Assembly: GCA_963840805.1 (NCBI GenBank)
Contig: CAWJAJ010000008.1
Coordinates: forward strand, 1 to 64,000
Length of the DNA stretch: 64,000 nt
Direction of reading: 5' to 3'
From: CADEEN01 sp963840805
GTDB taxonomy: Bacteria > Pseudomonadota > Gammaproteobacteria > Burkholderiales > Burkholderiaceae_C
Made by a program: the position numbers and the translations under genes. The notes beneath the pieces were generated by a model that was given only the letters and a program-made list of their open reading frames with translations, was not told the origin of the DNA and searched no databases. Positions 8,581-17,845 of this stretch are shown piece after piece; within the stretch, counting starts at the first letter, position 1, and every line of letters starts with the position of its first letter.

Positions 8581-9406
8581 TCAGACGGCTCCGGACGTTC
8601 TTCGGTTTCGGGTTCGAGGGTGCAGCAGGCCGTGCACCAGCCGCGCCAGCGCCGCGCGGCGCTGGCGCTGTCGGTCGGATCGACGCAGGCCCAGTCGTGC
8701 AGCGCGGCGCCGACGAAGCGGTCGGCGGTCAGCGCCAGCTGCTCGGCGATGCGCGGCACGCGCGGTGCTGGGGCGCGGCGGCCAGCAGCAGGTCGAACGC
8801 CATCAGGCTGTGGCGCTGCGCCAGCAGCTTCAGGCCGGCGTAGGCCTGGGTCACGCTGGCCGGGTGGTCGGCCGCGAGCAGCAGCGGGCGCACCGCGCGG
8901 CCGGTGAACAGGCGGCCGAGGTCGGACGCCTCGGCGTGCACGATGACCACGTCGGCCAGCGGGGCGGCGTCGGTGCAGCGCGCTGAGGAAGCTGGCACTG
9001 GAGCCGCGGGTGTTGACGTGGCGCAGCGGCAGGCCGCGCGCGGCCAGGTAGTCCAGGCCCGGCGCCAAGTGGCTCGATGCCGGCGGCAAGGTCCAGCGCC
9101 GCCAGTTCGGGCGGCGCGCGGCGCGCTGGCCGCGGCGTCGACCACCAGCGTGTGCCGGCCGGCTGCGCTGCAGGCACTGGCCAGCCGCTCGAGCACCAGG
9201 CCGGAGAACGCCAGCGCGGCGTTGGCGACCACCGGCGACGAAACGCGGCCGCTGCGCGCCGAACAGCCGGCGCAGGCCGTCGGCCTGGTCGGACGGCTGT
9301 ACGCGGGGCCGAGGCCGTAGGGCTCGAACGCGCGGGACGGGAAGTGCGTGCAGCGCTGGCAGTCGCGAGGCTCAGGCGTGGAGCGCCGCACCGCTGCGGG
9401 CGCCAT
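8581..9406 (-). CDS. flhG: FlhG-like flagellar number regulator, degenerate ATPase (several frameshifts)
   Basis: FlhG/MinD-like partner of FlhF that controls flagellar number. The N-terminus has the activation helix SDQADGLRRLFGAQ, the DQAxGLR motif that stimulates FlhF GTPase activity. Where a MinD-type P-loop (GKGGVGK) is expected, the sequence reads VVANAALAFSGLVLERLA; thus the ATPase site looks lost. Later segments (HTLVVDAAAS, LADVVIVHAEASDLGRLFTG, ADHPASVTQAYAGLKLLAQR, TADRFVGAALHDWACVDP) keep the family layout. It ends GLLHPRTRNRRTSGAV. Start (complement of 9404-9406) is tentative. Breaks near 9293, 9248, 9090, 8985, 8770 and 8645. Confidence 0.75.
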
Positions 9407-10854
9407 CGCCGGCACCGCGTGCGGCCGGCAAACACCAGGCTGACTTCGCCGGCGTCGAGCTTCCAGCTCGGCGTGGCGTGGGCGCGCAGCGCGCGCTGCA
9501 CCAGCGCCTGCGCCGACAGGCGGTGCCAGTCCTCGGGCACGCGCTGGCCGTTGGCCACGCCGATCACCTTGAGCTTGTGGCGGATCACCGCGTCCAGCGC
9601 CGGGCCGAGCTTGACGGCCTCGTCGATCTTCGACAGCACCACGCCGCGGCAGGTGGCGGCGCGGTAGGAGATCATCACGTCCTCGATCGTCTCGCCCTGC
9701 GCCGCGGCGTTGACCACCAGCAGCTTCTGGATCGAGCGGTGGCTCAGCATGTCCAGCAGCTCGCGGGTGCGGGCGTCGCGCTGGGCCATGCCGGCGGTGT
9801 CGATCAGCACCATCTTCTTGGCCGACAGCAGGTCGAGCAGGTCTTCGAGCGAGGCGCGGTCGTGCGCGGTGTGCACCGGCACGCCGAGGATGCGGCCGTA
9901 GGCGCGCAGCTGTTCCTGGGCGCCGACGCGGTAGGCGTCGAGCGTGATCAGGCCCAGGTTGCCGGCGCCGTGCTTGGTGGCGAAGGCGGCGGCGATCTTG
10001 GCCGTGCTGGTGGTCTTGCCGACGCCGGTGGCGCCGATCAGCGCGAACACGCCGCCGTCGTCTTCGAGCGCCGGCTCGCGCTCGGCCGGTGAGCAGGTTG
10101 CGCTCGAGCACGCCGGCGGCCCAAGCCGCTTCGTCGGCGCAGTCGGCGGGCAGGCCGTCGACGAGCTTGCGGATCAGCGCCGGCGAAAAGCCGCAGTCGA
10201 GCAGCTTCTGCGTCAGGCCGCGCCTGGCGGGCTGGCGCTGCAGCTTTTCCATGAAGGCCAGCGCGCCGAAGCGCTCTTCGATCAGGCCCTTGACCTGGCG
10301 CAGCTCGTGCAGCATCGTCTGCTCGCGGCGCGCGCGGTCGGCGCTGTTCGGCGGCCTGTCGCCAGCGACGGCACGTCGCCGTAGCGGATCTCTTCGCGCA
10401 GCATCGGCGGCAGGCTGGCCGGGTGGCTGCCCGGTGCGACCGACGCGACCGGTGCCATCGGTGCAACGGGCGCCGCTGCGCGCGACGGCGCGGCCGGCGC
10501 GCTCAGGCGCGGCAGCGGGCGCCAGGTACGGCGGGCTGCGGCGATCTCGGCCTGGCGGCGCTTCAACATGCGCTCGCGCACATAGTCCTGGAACGACAGC
10601 GTGCTCATCGACAAGCTGCTTCGACATCCTGCTGCACCGTCGGCTCGACGCGGTGCCGGCGCGGCCGGCGGCGGCCAGCGGCGCGGTGCTGCGCACCTGC
10701 TCGATCTGCGACAGGCTCTCCGGCGCCATCGCCAGCACCTCGACGCCTTCGGCGCAGGGCCGCGTCGACAGCACCACGGCGTCGTCGCCGAAGGCCTGGC
10801 GCACCAGGGCAGGGCCTCGCGCGGGGTGCGGGCGGTGAAGCGTTTGACGTTCAT
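9372..10854 (-). CDS. flhF: SRP-like flagellar GTPase FlhF (several apparent frameshifts)
   Basis: FlhF places the flagellum and recruits early basal-body parts. The N-terminus MNVKRFTARTPREAL and VRQAFGDDAVVLSTRP is the typical FlhF B domain. A Pro/Ala-rich linker follows, then helices LHELRQVKGLIEERFGALAF and DCGFSPALIRKLVDGLP. The GTPase domain has the P-loop GATGVGKTTSTAKIAA, then TLDAYRVGAQEQLRAYGRI, VLIDTAGMAQRD and SKIDEAVKLG. Breaks near 10805, 10620, 10350, 10088 and 9425. About 494 aa. Its ATG overlaps the flhA stop (ATGA), and its likely stop (9372-9374) overlaps the flhG start region. Confidence 0.92.
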
Positions 10855-12947
10855 GCTGCGGCTCCGATGACTTGGGCCGATGCGGATCGAATGGGTGTCG
10901 GGAATCTCACTGTGGCCGAGCACCTTCAGGCGCGGCGCGGCGCGCTTCAGCAGCCGCGCCATCGGCGCGCGGATCAGGTCGGGCACCAGCAGGCAGGCCG
11001 GCACGCCCAGGTCTTCCTGGCGCTCGGCGGTATCGGCGGCGCTGCGCGTCAGCGTGTCGGCCACGCCGGGGTCGAGCGCGGCGCCGTGCGGGCTGGTCAG
11101 CGCCTGCGTCACCAGGCGTTCGAGGTCGGGGTCGAGCGCGATCACGTCGAGCTCGCTGCGTCGGGCCGTAGATCTGCTGCACGATCGCCGGCGCCAGGTG
11201 CACGCGGATGCGCCGCGCCAGTTCGCCGGCGTCGGTGACGGTGGCCGCGTGCTCGGCCAGGCACTCGACGATCGAGCGCATGTCGCGGATGTGCACGCCC
11301 TCTTCCAGCAGCAGCTGCAGCACCTTCTGCAGGGTGGCGATACCGACCATCTTGGGGACCACGTCTTCGATCAGTTTGGGGGCCAGCTTGGTCACATGCT
11401 CGACCAGCTGCTGGGTCTCGACACGACCCAGCAACCGGGCTGCATGTACTTGCATCAAGTGTGAAAGGTGGGTCGCCACCACGGTCGAGCAATCAACCAC
11501 CGTAAAGCCGCTCATTTGGGCCAGCTCGCGCTGGCGCTCCTCGATCCACACCGCGGGCAGGCCGAAGGCCGGGTCGGTGGTGCGCGGTGCCGATCAGGGG
11601 CTGCGTCGCGCCGCCGGGGTTGATGGCCAGCAGCATGCCGGGGAAGGCCTCGCCCTCGCCGACCACCGCGCCGCGCAGCGTGACGCGGTAGGCGCTGGGC
11701 TTCAGATCGAGGTTGTCGCGGATGTGCACCGGCGGCGGCAGGAAGCCGACGTCCTGCGCGAACTTCTTGCGCACGCCCTTGATGCGGCCCAGCAGGTCGC
11801 CGCCGCGCTGCGCTTGTCGACCAGCGAGATCAGGCGGTAGCCGACCTCGAGGCCGAGCGTGTCGACCGGCTGCAGGTCGTCCCAGCTGGCCTCGGGGTTG
11901 GCCTCGCGCGCCTGCTCGCGGCGTCACGGGCTTGGCCGCGGCGGCCTTGCGGTCGCGCTCGCGCATCGCCCAGGCGCCCCAGCCGATGCCGCCGGCGATC
12001 AGCAGGAACACGATGTTGCGGCATGCCCGGGATCAGGCCGAGCGCGCCGATGATCGCCGGCGGTGAGGGCCAGCGAACGCGGCGAGTTGAACACCTGGTT
12101 GCGGATCTGCGCGCCGACGTCGGTGCCCTTGCCGACGCGCGACACCACCATCGCCGCGGCCACCGAGATCAGCAGCGCCGGGATCTGCGCCACCAGCGCG
12201 TCGCCGACGGCCAGCAGGATGTAGCTGTCGGCCGCCTGCGCCGCCGACAGGCCGTGCTGCGCCACGCCGATGACGAAGCCGCCGACGATGTTGATGAACA
12301 GGATCAGCAGGCCGGCGATCGCGTCGCCGCGCACGAACTTGCTGGCACCGTCCATCGAGCCGAAGAACTCGGCCTCCTCGCCGACTTCGGCGCGGCGCCG
12401 CTTGGCCTCCTCCTCGTCGATCAGGCCGGCATTGAGGTCGGCGTCGATGGCCATCTGCTTGCCGGGCATGGCGTCCAGCGTGAAGCGCGCGCCGACTTCG
12501 GCGATGCGCTCGGCGCCCTTGGTGACGACGATGAAGTTGATCACCACCAGGACCGCGAAGACGATCAGGCCGACCGCGAAGTTGCCGCCGATCAGGAAGT
12601 GGCCGAACGACTCGATCACCTTGCCGGCCGCGCCGGTGCCGGTGTGGCCTTCGAGCAGCACCACGCGCGTCGAGGCCACGTTCAGCGACAGGCGCAGCAG
12701 CGTGGTCACCAGCAGCACGGCGGGGAAGGCCGCGAAGTCGAGCGGCCGCACCATGTTGGCCGCGACCATCATCACCATCAGCGCCATCGCGATGTTGAAG
12801 GTGAACAGCAGGTCGAGCGCGAAGGCCGGCAGCGGCAGCACCATCATCGCCAGCACCATGACGATGAACAGCGGCGCCATCAGGTTCTTCACCATGCCTC
12901 GCGTGCGGGCCGAGCCAGGCGTTCAGGCGTTGCATCAGAGCGTTCAC
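10851..12947 (-). CDS. flhA: Flagellar export gate protein FlhA (several apparent frameshifts)
   Basis: Main component of the flagellar type III export gate, inner membrane. The GTG start (complement of 12945-12947) overlaps the flhB stop as GTGA. The N-terminal part has several membrane helices (APLFIVMVLAMMVLPLPAF, FAVGLIVFAVLVVINFIVV, IAGLLILFINIVGGFVIGV) and the conserved FHIPEP loop (RFTLDAMPGKQMAIDADLNA, EVGEEAEFFGSMDGASKFVR). The cytosolic domain includes TVVATHLSHLMQ and LQLLLEEGVHIRDMRSIVE and ends RIAQVIGAAA. Net length is 699 codons, exactly in phase, although breaks occur near 12895, 12065, 11925, 11820, 11580, 11160 and 10872. Confidence 0.94.
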
Positions 12948-14106
12948 GCGTCAGCTCCGGTGCCAACGGCCAAGCCGTGGTGCGGGTCGAGTTCTGGCAG
13001 GCACCGGCAGGTCCGGCAGCGCCGCGGGCGCCGCGCCGTGCCCGGCCATCGCCGCGCGCAGCTGGTAGACGTAGGCCAGCACCTGCGCCACCGCGGCGAA
13101 CAGCGCCGTCGGCACTTCGCGGTCGAGCTCGGCGTGGGCGTACAGCGCACGCGCCAGCGGCGGCGCCTGCAGCACCGGCACCTGCGCCTCGTTGGCGATG
13201 TCGCGGATGCGCAGCGCCATCAGGTCGGCGCCCTTGGCCACCACGCGCGGCGCGGTCATCGTCGCGTCGTCGTACTTCAGCGCGACCGCATAGTGCGTCG
13301 GGTTCATCACCACCAGGTCGGCGTGCGGCACGGCGGCCAGCATGCGGCGCTTGGCGATCTCGCGCATGCGCGCCTTCATCTTCGCCTTGACCTCGCCGTT
13401 GCCCTCGAGTTGCTTGAACTCCTGCTTGAGTTCCTGGTGGCTCATCTTCAGGCGGTCGAGCAGCCACTTGCGCTGCAGCGGCACGTCGATCAGCGCGAAC
13501 AGCGCCAGCGCCAGCAGCAGCAGCACCAGTCCGCCGTGCAGCGTGGCCGAGGCCTGCGCCAGCGCCGCCGGCAGCGGCAGCGCCAAGCGTGGCCATGAAG
13601 GCCGGCAGCTGCGCGCGCAGGTAGAGCGCGCCGATCGTGCCCAGCACCAGCGCCAGCACGCAGGCCTTGCGCGTCTCACCGAGCTGGTGTTTGGAAAACA
13701 TGCGCCCGAAACCCGCCAGCGGATTGAGCTTGCCGAAGTTGGGCGCCATCGGCTTGGTGGTCCAGTTCCAGCCACCGCTGACCACGCTCGCGGCCAGCGC
13801 CACGGCCAGCATCGCGCCGCCCAGCGGCAGCACCAGCCACATCATCTTCAGCCCCAGCGCCGCCAGCCGTGCCGTCATCGCATCGGGCTCGGCGAGCGTG
13901 CGGGCATCGAACTGCAAGCCCGAGGCGAGCAGTTGCTTCAGCCAACCGGCCACGGCGGGCGCCATCGCGGCCAGCAACGCACCGCCCGCGGCGATCGCGG
14001 CAAAGTGCCCCAGATCCCGCGAGCGCGCGACCTGGCCCTCCTCGCGCGCTTTCTTGATCTTGCGCTGCGAGGCGGGGAGGTGACGATCCTGGGCAGAGTC
14101 GGCCAT
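12944..14106 (-). CDS. flhB: Flagellar export switch protein FlhB (two apparent frameshifts)
   Basis: FlhB switches export from rod/hook to filament substrates by self-cleavage. The N-terminus MADSAQDRHLPASQRKIKKA and REEGQVARSRDL is typical. Membrane helices follow (AAIAAGGALLAAMAPAVAG, MMWLVLPLGGAMLAVALA). The cytosolic part has FKQLEGNGEVKAKMKARMRE and the cleavage motif in VVMNPTHYAVALKYD. It ends near PVPAELDPHH. Breaks near 13585 and 13000; about 387 aa. First gene of the leftward flhB-flhA-flhF-flhG-fliA operon; its stop overlaps the flhA start by four bases. Confidence 0.94.
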
Positions 14107-14170
14107 GGTCTTGCCATGGTGTCGCGCGGCGAGGAAAACTTAAGGTTGATAAGCGGGTGTTATCTGGCGT

Positions 14171-14668
14171 TTCTTCTGCCTGCGGCAGTCGGCGCCGGGT
14201 CTCGCCCTGGCGGGCAGCCACTTTGTGTCCGCCTAATTTCTGCTGCGCTGCCGAGTCGGCGCGGGAGTGCCCCGGCGGCTGTCGCCGACATGCTCTTTCT
14301 GCTGGCTCAGAAAGAAAGCAACCAAAGAAAGAACGCCTGAACACGTGCTCATTCGCGCCTGCGGTCTCGATTGAAGCCGGCGTCCTGCCGCAAGGCCTGA
14401 CCCGGTACGGGCTCAAGTTGCGATTGCAGCGCGGCGCACCGCGCTTGGGCTACGACTGAGACATGCGGGGGCCCGGCTGGCTCAGTGCAACCGCACGAAA
14501 GCCCGGACATCCCCTGGGTGTGCGGGCGGCCAGACGACGTCATCGCGCACACCAACACAAAAATTCGTGTTGGGCTCTTTCTCTTTGGTTACTTTCTCTT
14601 TGAGCCAGCAAAGAGAAAGTGACTGCCAGCCGGGGCACTCCCGGCGCCGACTGCCGCAGGCAGAAGAA
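14171..14668. repeat. Long inverted-end repeat, family 4, copy 1
   Basis: A ~498-bp element filling the flhB-motB gap. Its ends are inverted copies of TTCTTCTGCCTGCGGCAGTC. Near each end is a hairpin: left CTTTCTG-ctggct-CAGAAAG (14295-14314), right ACTTTCTCTTTG-agccag-CAAAGAGAAAGT (14591-14620). The six-nt loops are reverse complements while the stems differ. The interior (for example CACACCCAGGGGATGTCCGG, here on the complement) matches a second copy at 25247-25672 in the opposite orientation. No transposase is encoded; small frames inside are shadows. It may be a non-autonomous mobile element. Confidence 0.85.
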
Positions 14669-14688
14669 CCGCCTCTACGGCAGCAGAT

Positions 14689-15633
14689 TCAAGGCCCCGA
14701 AGCGGGCAGCAAGGCTGCAGCGGCAGCCTCCGAATCAAGGGCCTGCGCCAGCTCCGGCGCGGTACGGAACATGCGGTCTTCGGCATCGCGGTTCATCACG
14801 ATGATGCTGATGCGGCGGTTGCTCGGCGCAGCCGGGTCGCCGGCGACGAAGGGCTGGCTCGAGGCCAGGCCCTGCACGCGCAGGATGCGGTCGTCGGGCA
14901 GGCCGCCGGCGATCAGCTCGCGGCGCGACGCATTGGCGCGGTCGGCCGAGAGCTCCCAGTTGCTGTAGCCGCGCTCGCCGCCGGAAAACGGCTGCGCGTC
15001 GGTATGGCCTTCGAGCGTGAGGCGGTTCGCGACTTCGTTGAGCACCAGGCCGATTTCGCGCAGCAGTTCACGCATGTAGGGCTGCACCACCGCCGAGCCG
15101 CTGGCGAACATCGGCCGGTTCTGGTCGTCGACGATCTGGATGCGCAGGCCGTCGCGCGTCATGTCCAGCCGCAGTTGCGAGGCCATCGGGGCCAGCTTCG
15201 AGCTCGCGGCAATCTTGGCCTCGACCTTCTTCTTCAAGTCTTCGAGCCGCGCGACCTCGGCGCGCACCTGTTCCTGCTTCAACGCGTGCAGGTTGACGGT
15301 GTCGCGCTTGGCCTCGATCTCGCCGCGCTTGACCTGGCCGGTGGTACGCGTCAGGTCCTGGCCGCCGCCCTTGACGACATGCGAGGCATCGCCGGCGCCC
15401 GATCCCGACGACAGCAGAGCGATCTTCAGCGGCGAGCTGAAGTAGTCGGCGATGCCCTTCTTGTCGCCTTCGGTGGTGGAGCCCAGCAGCCACATCAGCA
15501 GGAAGAACGCCATCATCGCCGTCACGAAGTCGGCGTAGGCGATCTTCCAGGCGCCGCCATGGTGGCCATGGCCGCCCTTCTTGATCTTCTTGACGATGAT
15601 CGGCTGCAGTTTCTTGGCGTCACCGGCCATCAT
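14689..15633 (-). CDS. motB: Flagellar stator protein MotB
   Basis: Peptidoglycan-anchored half of the proton-driven stator. 314 aa, intact. The N-terminus is basic (IIVKKIKKGGHGHHGGAWK), followed by the single membrane helix IAYADFVTAMMAFFLLMWLL, whose Asp is the proton-binding residue. The C-terminal OmpA-like peptidoglycan-binding domain has LTLEGHTDAQPFSGG, YSNWELSADRANASRREL and APSNRRISIIVMN. Two adjacent ATG codons (15633 and 15630) could start it. It follows motA after a 186-bp gap. Confidence 0.96.
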   Translation of the reverse strand: MMAGDAKKLQPIIVKKIKKGGHGHHGGAWKIAYADFVTAMMAFFLLMWLLGSTTEGDKKGIADYFSSPLKIALLSSGSGAGDASHVVKGGGQDLTRTTGQVKRGEIEAKRDTVNLHALKQEQVRAEVARLEDLKKKVEAKIAASSKLAPMASQLRLDMTRDGLRIQIVDDQNRPMFASGSAVVQPYMRELLREIGLVLNEVANRLTLEGHTDAQPFSGGERGYSNWELSADRANASRRELIAGGLPDDRILRVQGLASSQPFVAGDPAAPSNRRISIIVMNRDAEDRMFRTAPELAQALDSEAAAAALLPASGP

Positions 15634-15819
15634 TGGCCCCCCCCGAAGCGCCTGCGGCGCTCCCCCCCAGGGGGGCTGAGGCCCGCGGCTCCAAGCCGAC
15701 CTGCGTCGGCGCGGGCCGAGGGATGGCCGCGTCCCGCGGCCATGCGGCCTGCAAGGCCCGCTGGTGGCCCGGCAGAGCCGGTTCCACGGCGGCCGCTGGG
15801 TTGCGGCTCGTGGTCGCGG
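15634..15819. repeat. motA-motB spacer with GC-rich palindromes
   Basis: 186 bp without coding signal. It has a C-run/G-run inverted repeat (CCCCCC-AG-GGGGGG around 15663-15676) and further short GC palindromes, resembling the spacers at 2749-2901 and 24571-24699. The unusual separation of motA and motB, normally nearly contiguous, suggests a repeat inserted here. Confidence 0.45.
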
Positions 15820-16680
15820 TCACTTCTTGCCCTTCACGTGGCTTTCGAGTTCAGCGAAGGTCGGGCGCTCGGTGGAATACAGCACCTTGCGGCCGAACTC
15901 GACGGCCACCTGCGGCGCGTAGCCCTGCATCGAGGCCAGCAGCGTGGTCTTGATGCATTGCAGTTCCTTGCCGCTCTCGTCGACCTTCTGCTCCAGCAGG
16001 CCGGCCAGCGGCTCGGCGAAGGCGTAGGCCAGCAGGATGCCGAGGAAGGTGCCGACCAGCGCCGAGCCGATCATCCCGCCGAGCACCGCCGGCGGCTGGC
16101 CGACCGAGCCCATGGTGTTGACCACGCCGAGCACGGCCGCCACGATGCCGAAGGCCGGCAGGCCGCCGGCCAGCCGCTGCAGCGCGGCGACCGCAGCGTG
16201 GGCCTCGTGGTGGTGGGTCTCGATCTCGCTGTCCATCAGCGATTCGATCTCGTGCGAGTTGAGGTTGCCCGAGACCATCATGCGCAGGTAGTCGGTGACG
16301 AACTCGACCACGTGGTGATCGCTGCCGACCACCGCGTACTTCTTGAACAGCGGCGACTCGTGCGGCGATTCGACGTCGTTCTCGATCGACATCAGGCCTT
16401 CCTTGCGCGCCTTCTGCAGGATGTCGTAGAGCAGCGCCATCAGCTCCATGTAGCGCGCCTTGGTGTACTTGCTGCCCTTGAAGCACAGCCCCAGGCCCTT
16501 GGCCGTCGCCTTCAGCACCTTGGGCTGGTTGTTGGCGACGAAGGCACCGCCGGCCGCGCCCATGATGGTGACCATCTCGAACGGCAAGGCCTTGAGCACC
16601 ACGCCGATGTTGCCGCCGTGCACGATGAACACGCCGAACACGCAGCCGAGCGCGACGAGCCAACCGATGATGACGAACAT
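15820..16680 (-). CDS. motA: Flagellar stator protein MotA
   Basis: Membrane half of the stator that contacts the rotor. 286 aa, intact. Four membrane helices: MFVIIGWLVALGCVFGVFIV, a second at about 30-50, then ALQRLAGGLPAFGIVAAVLG and GMIGSALVGTFLGILLAYAF. The cytoplasmic loop has the conserved region YMELMALLYDILQKARKEG and residues involved in torque generation. The loop between helices 3 and 4 contains GVVNTMGSVGQPPAVLG. A sigma-28-like promoter lies about 40-60 bp upstream. Transcribed leftward into motB. Confidence 0.96.
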   Translation of the reverse strand: MFVIIGWLVALGCVFGVFIVHGGNIGVVLKALPFEMVTIMGAAGGAFVANNQPKVLKATAKGLGLCFKGSKYTKARYMELMALLYDILQKARKEGLMSIENDVESPHESPLFKKYAVVGSDHHVVEFVTDYLRMMVSGNLNSHEIESLMDSEIETHHHEAHAAVAALQRLAGGLPAFGIVAAVLGVVNTMGSVGQPPAVLGGMIGSALVGTFLGILLAYAFAEPLAGLLEQKVDESGKELQCIKTTLLASMQGYAPQVAVEFGRKVLYSTERPTFAELESHVKGKK

Positions 16681-16716
16681 GGTGAGTGGGTTGCGGGTGC
16701 AAGAGTCCTGTGCGCT

Positions 16717-16743
16717 ATTTCGGCGCTGCGGCGCCGCGCTTTA
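16717..16743 (-). promoter_or_regulatory. Putative sigma-28 (FliA) promoter of motAB
   Basis: Read on the minus strand: TAAA (complement of 16740-16743), a 15-nt spacer, then GCCGAAAT (complement of 16717-16724). It matches the FliA consensus TAAA-N15-GCCGATAA at 10 of 12 positions and sits about 37 bp before the motA ATG. Confidence 0.65.
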
Positions 16744-16819
16744 GCGCTACCGGCAAGTCTGGCCGGCCGGCCCCGCGGCCGATCACCGCATCAGGGCCGG
16801 AAACCCGGCCCAAACCGCG

Positions 16820-17845
16820 TCATGCCACCGTCACGCGATCGCGGCCGCCCTGCTTGGAGCGGTACAGCGCGGCGTCGGAGCGGGCGATCAGGGCCGAGGC
16901 GTCGTCGCCCGGCTGCACGGCCGAAACGCCAGCCGAGACCGTGATGGTCGACAAGACCTTGTCCGTGCTGCGTTGGCGGATCTTCATCGTCTTGACACTG
17001 GCGCGCACCGTCTCGGCCAAGGCCGTCGCCTCGGCGACCGAGCCGCCGGGCATCAGGATCGCGAACTCCTCGCCACCGTAGCGCGCTGCCGCTGCCGCGG
17101 GCAAAGCGCTGACGCTCTGGCGCAATACCTCGCCCAATGCCGCCAACACGCGGTCGCCCAGCAAGTGGCCGTGCTCGTCGTTGACGCGCTTGAAGTGGTC
17201 GATGTCGATCATGATCAGGCTGCTCGCCGGTGCGGCGGGCTTTTCCGGGTCGAGCATCGCCCGCAGGCGCGCGTCGAAGCCTTTGCGGTTGAGCACGCGC
17301 GTCAGCGGGCACTGCAGCGCCTCCTCGCGCGTGCGTTCGAGTTCGGCGCGCAAGGTCTCGATCTCGCGGTGGCTGGTCTGCACCTGCTGCTGTAGCGCAT
17401 CGACCGACGACTTCATCTGCGCCGCGCTGTCCAGGGTCTCCGCCATCTGCGCCGCCAGCACCGGGGCATCGGCCTGTTCGAGGCTGCGGTTGAGCCGGCC
17501 GAGGCGCTCGCCGAAGGCGCTGGCCGAATCGCCGGTGCGCACGGCCGTCTGCGACAGATCGTTCATGACGCGGCGGAAATCGTCGCGCACGCGTTCGGCG
17601 GTGGCCTCGTCGATGCCGGCGATGTGCTGGCGATGCAGCCGCGCGACCGTGTCGTCGTCCAGCCGTGGGGCGTCGGCCAGGCATTTCGCGAGGTCGGCGC
17701 TGAGCCTGGGATTGGTTCCCGCGAGGTGCTCGTACCAGACCGCATAGGTGATCGGGTTGCACGCGGCATCGTGCTGGCCGAGGTGGCCGAGCACCATGCG
17801 CAGCAGTTCGGCACTCTGCGGTTTCGATTCCGTGTAGCGTGTCAT
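16820..17845 (-). CDS. Diguanylate cyclase (GGDEF) with helical N-terminus
   Basis: Makes cyclic di-GMP from two GTP. 341 aa. The N-terminal ~170 residues contain SAELLRMVLGHLGQHDAACN and ITYAVWYEHLAGTNPRLS and a coiled coil (VDALQQQVQTSHREIETLR), with no membrane helix. The GGDEF domain spans about 185-340: PLTRVLNRKGFDARL, MIDIDHFKRVNDEHGHLLGD and the active-site motif RYGGEEFAILMP. No RxxD inhibitory site is visible just upstream of GGEEF. Its ATG overlaps the stop of the upstream REC-GGDEF-EAL gene by four bases, so the two are translationally coupled. Confidence 0.94.
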   Translation of the reverse strand: MTRYTESKPQSAELLRMVLGHLGQHDAACNPITYAVWYEHLAGTNPRLSADLAKCLADAPRLDDDTVARLHRQHIAGIDEATAERVRDDFRRVMNDLSQTAVRTGDSASAFGERLGRLNRSLEQADAPVLAAQMAETLDSAAQMKSSVDALQQQVQTSHREIETLRAELERTREEALQCPLTRVLNRKGFDARLRAMLDPEKPAAPASSLIMIDIDHFKRVNDEHGHLLGDRVLAALGEVLRQSVSALPAAAAARYGGEEFAILMPGGSVAEATALAETVRASVKTMKIRQRSTDKVLSTITVSAGVSAVQPGDDASALIARSDAALYRSKQGGRDRVTVA

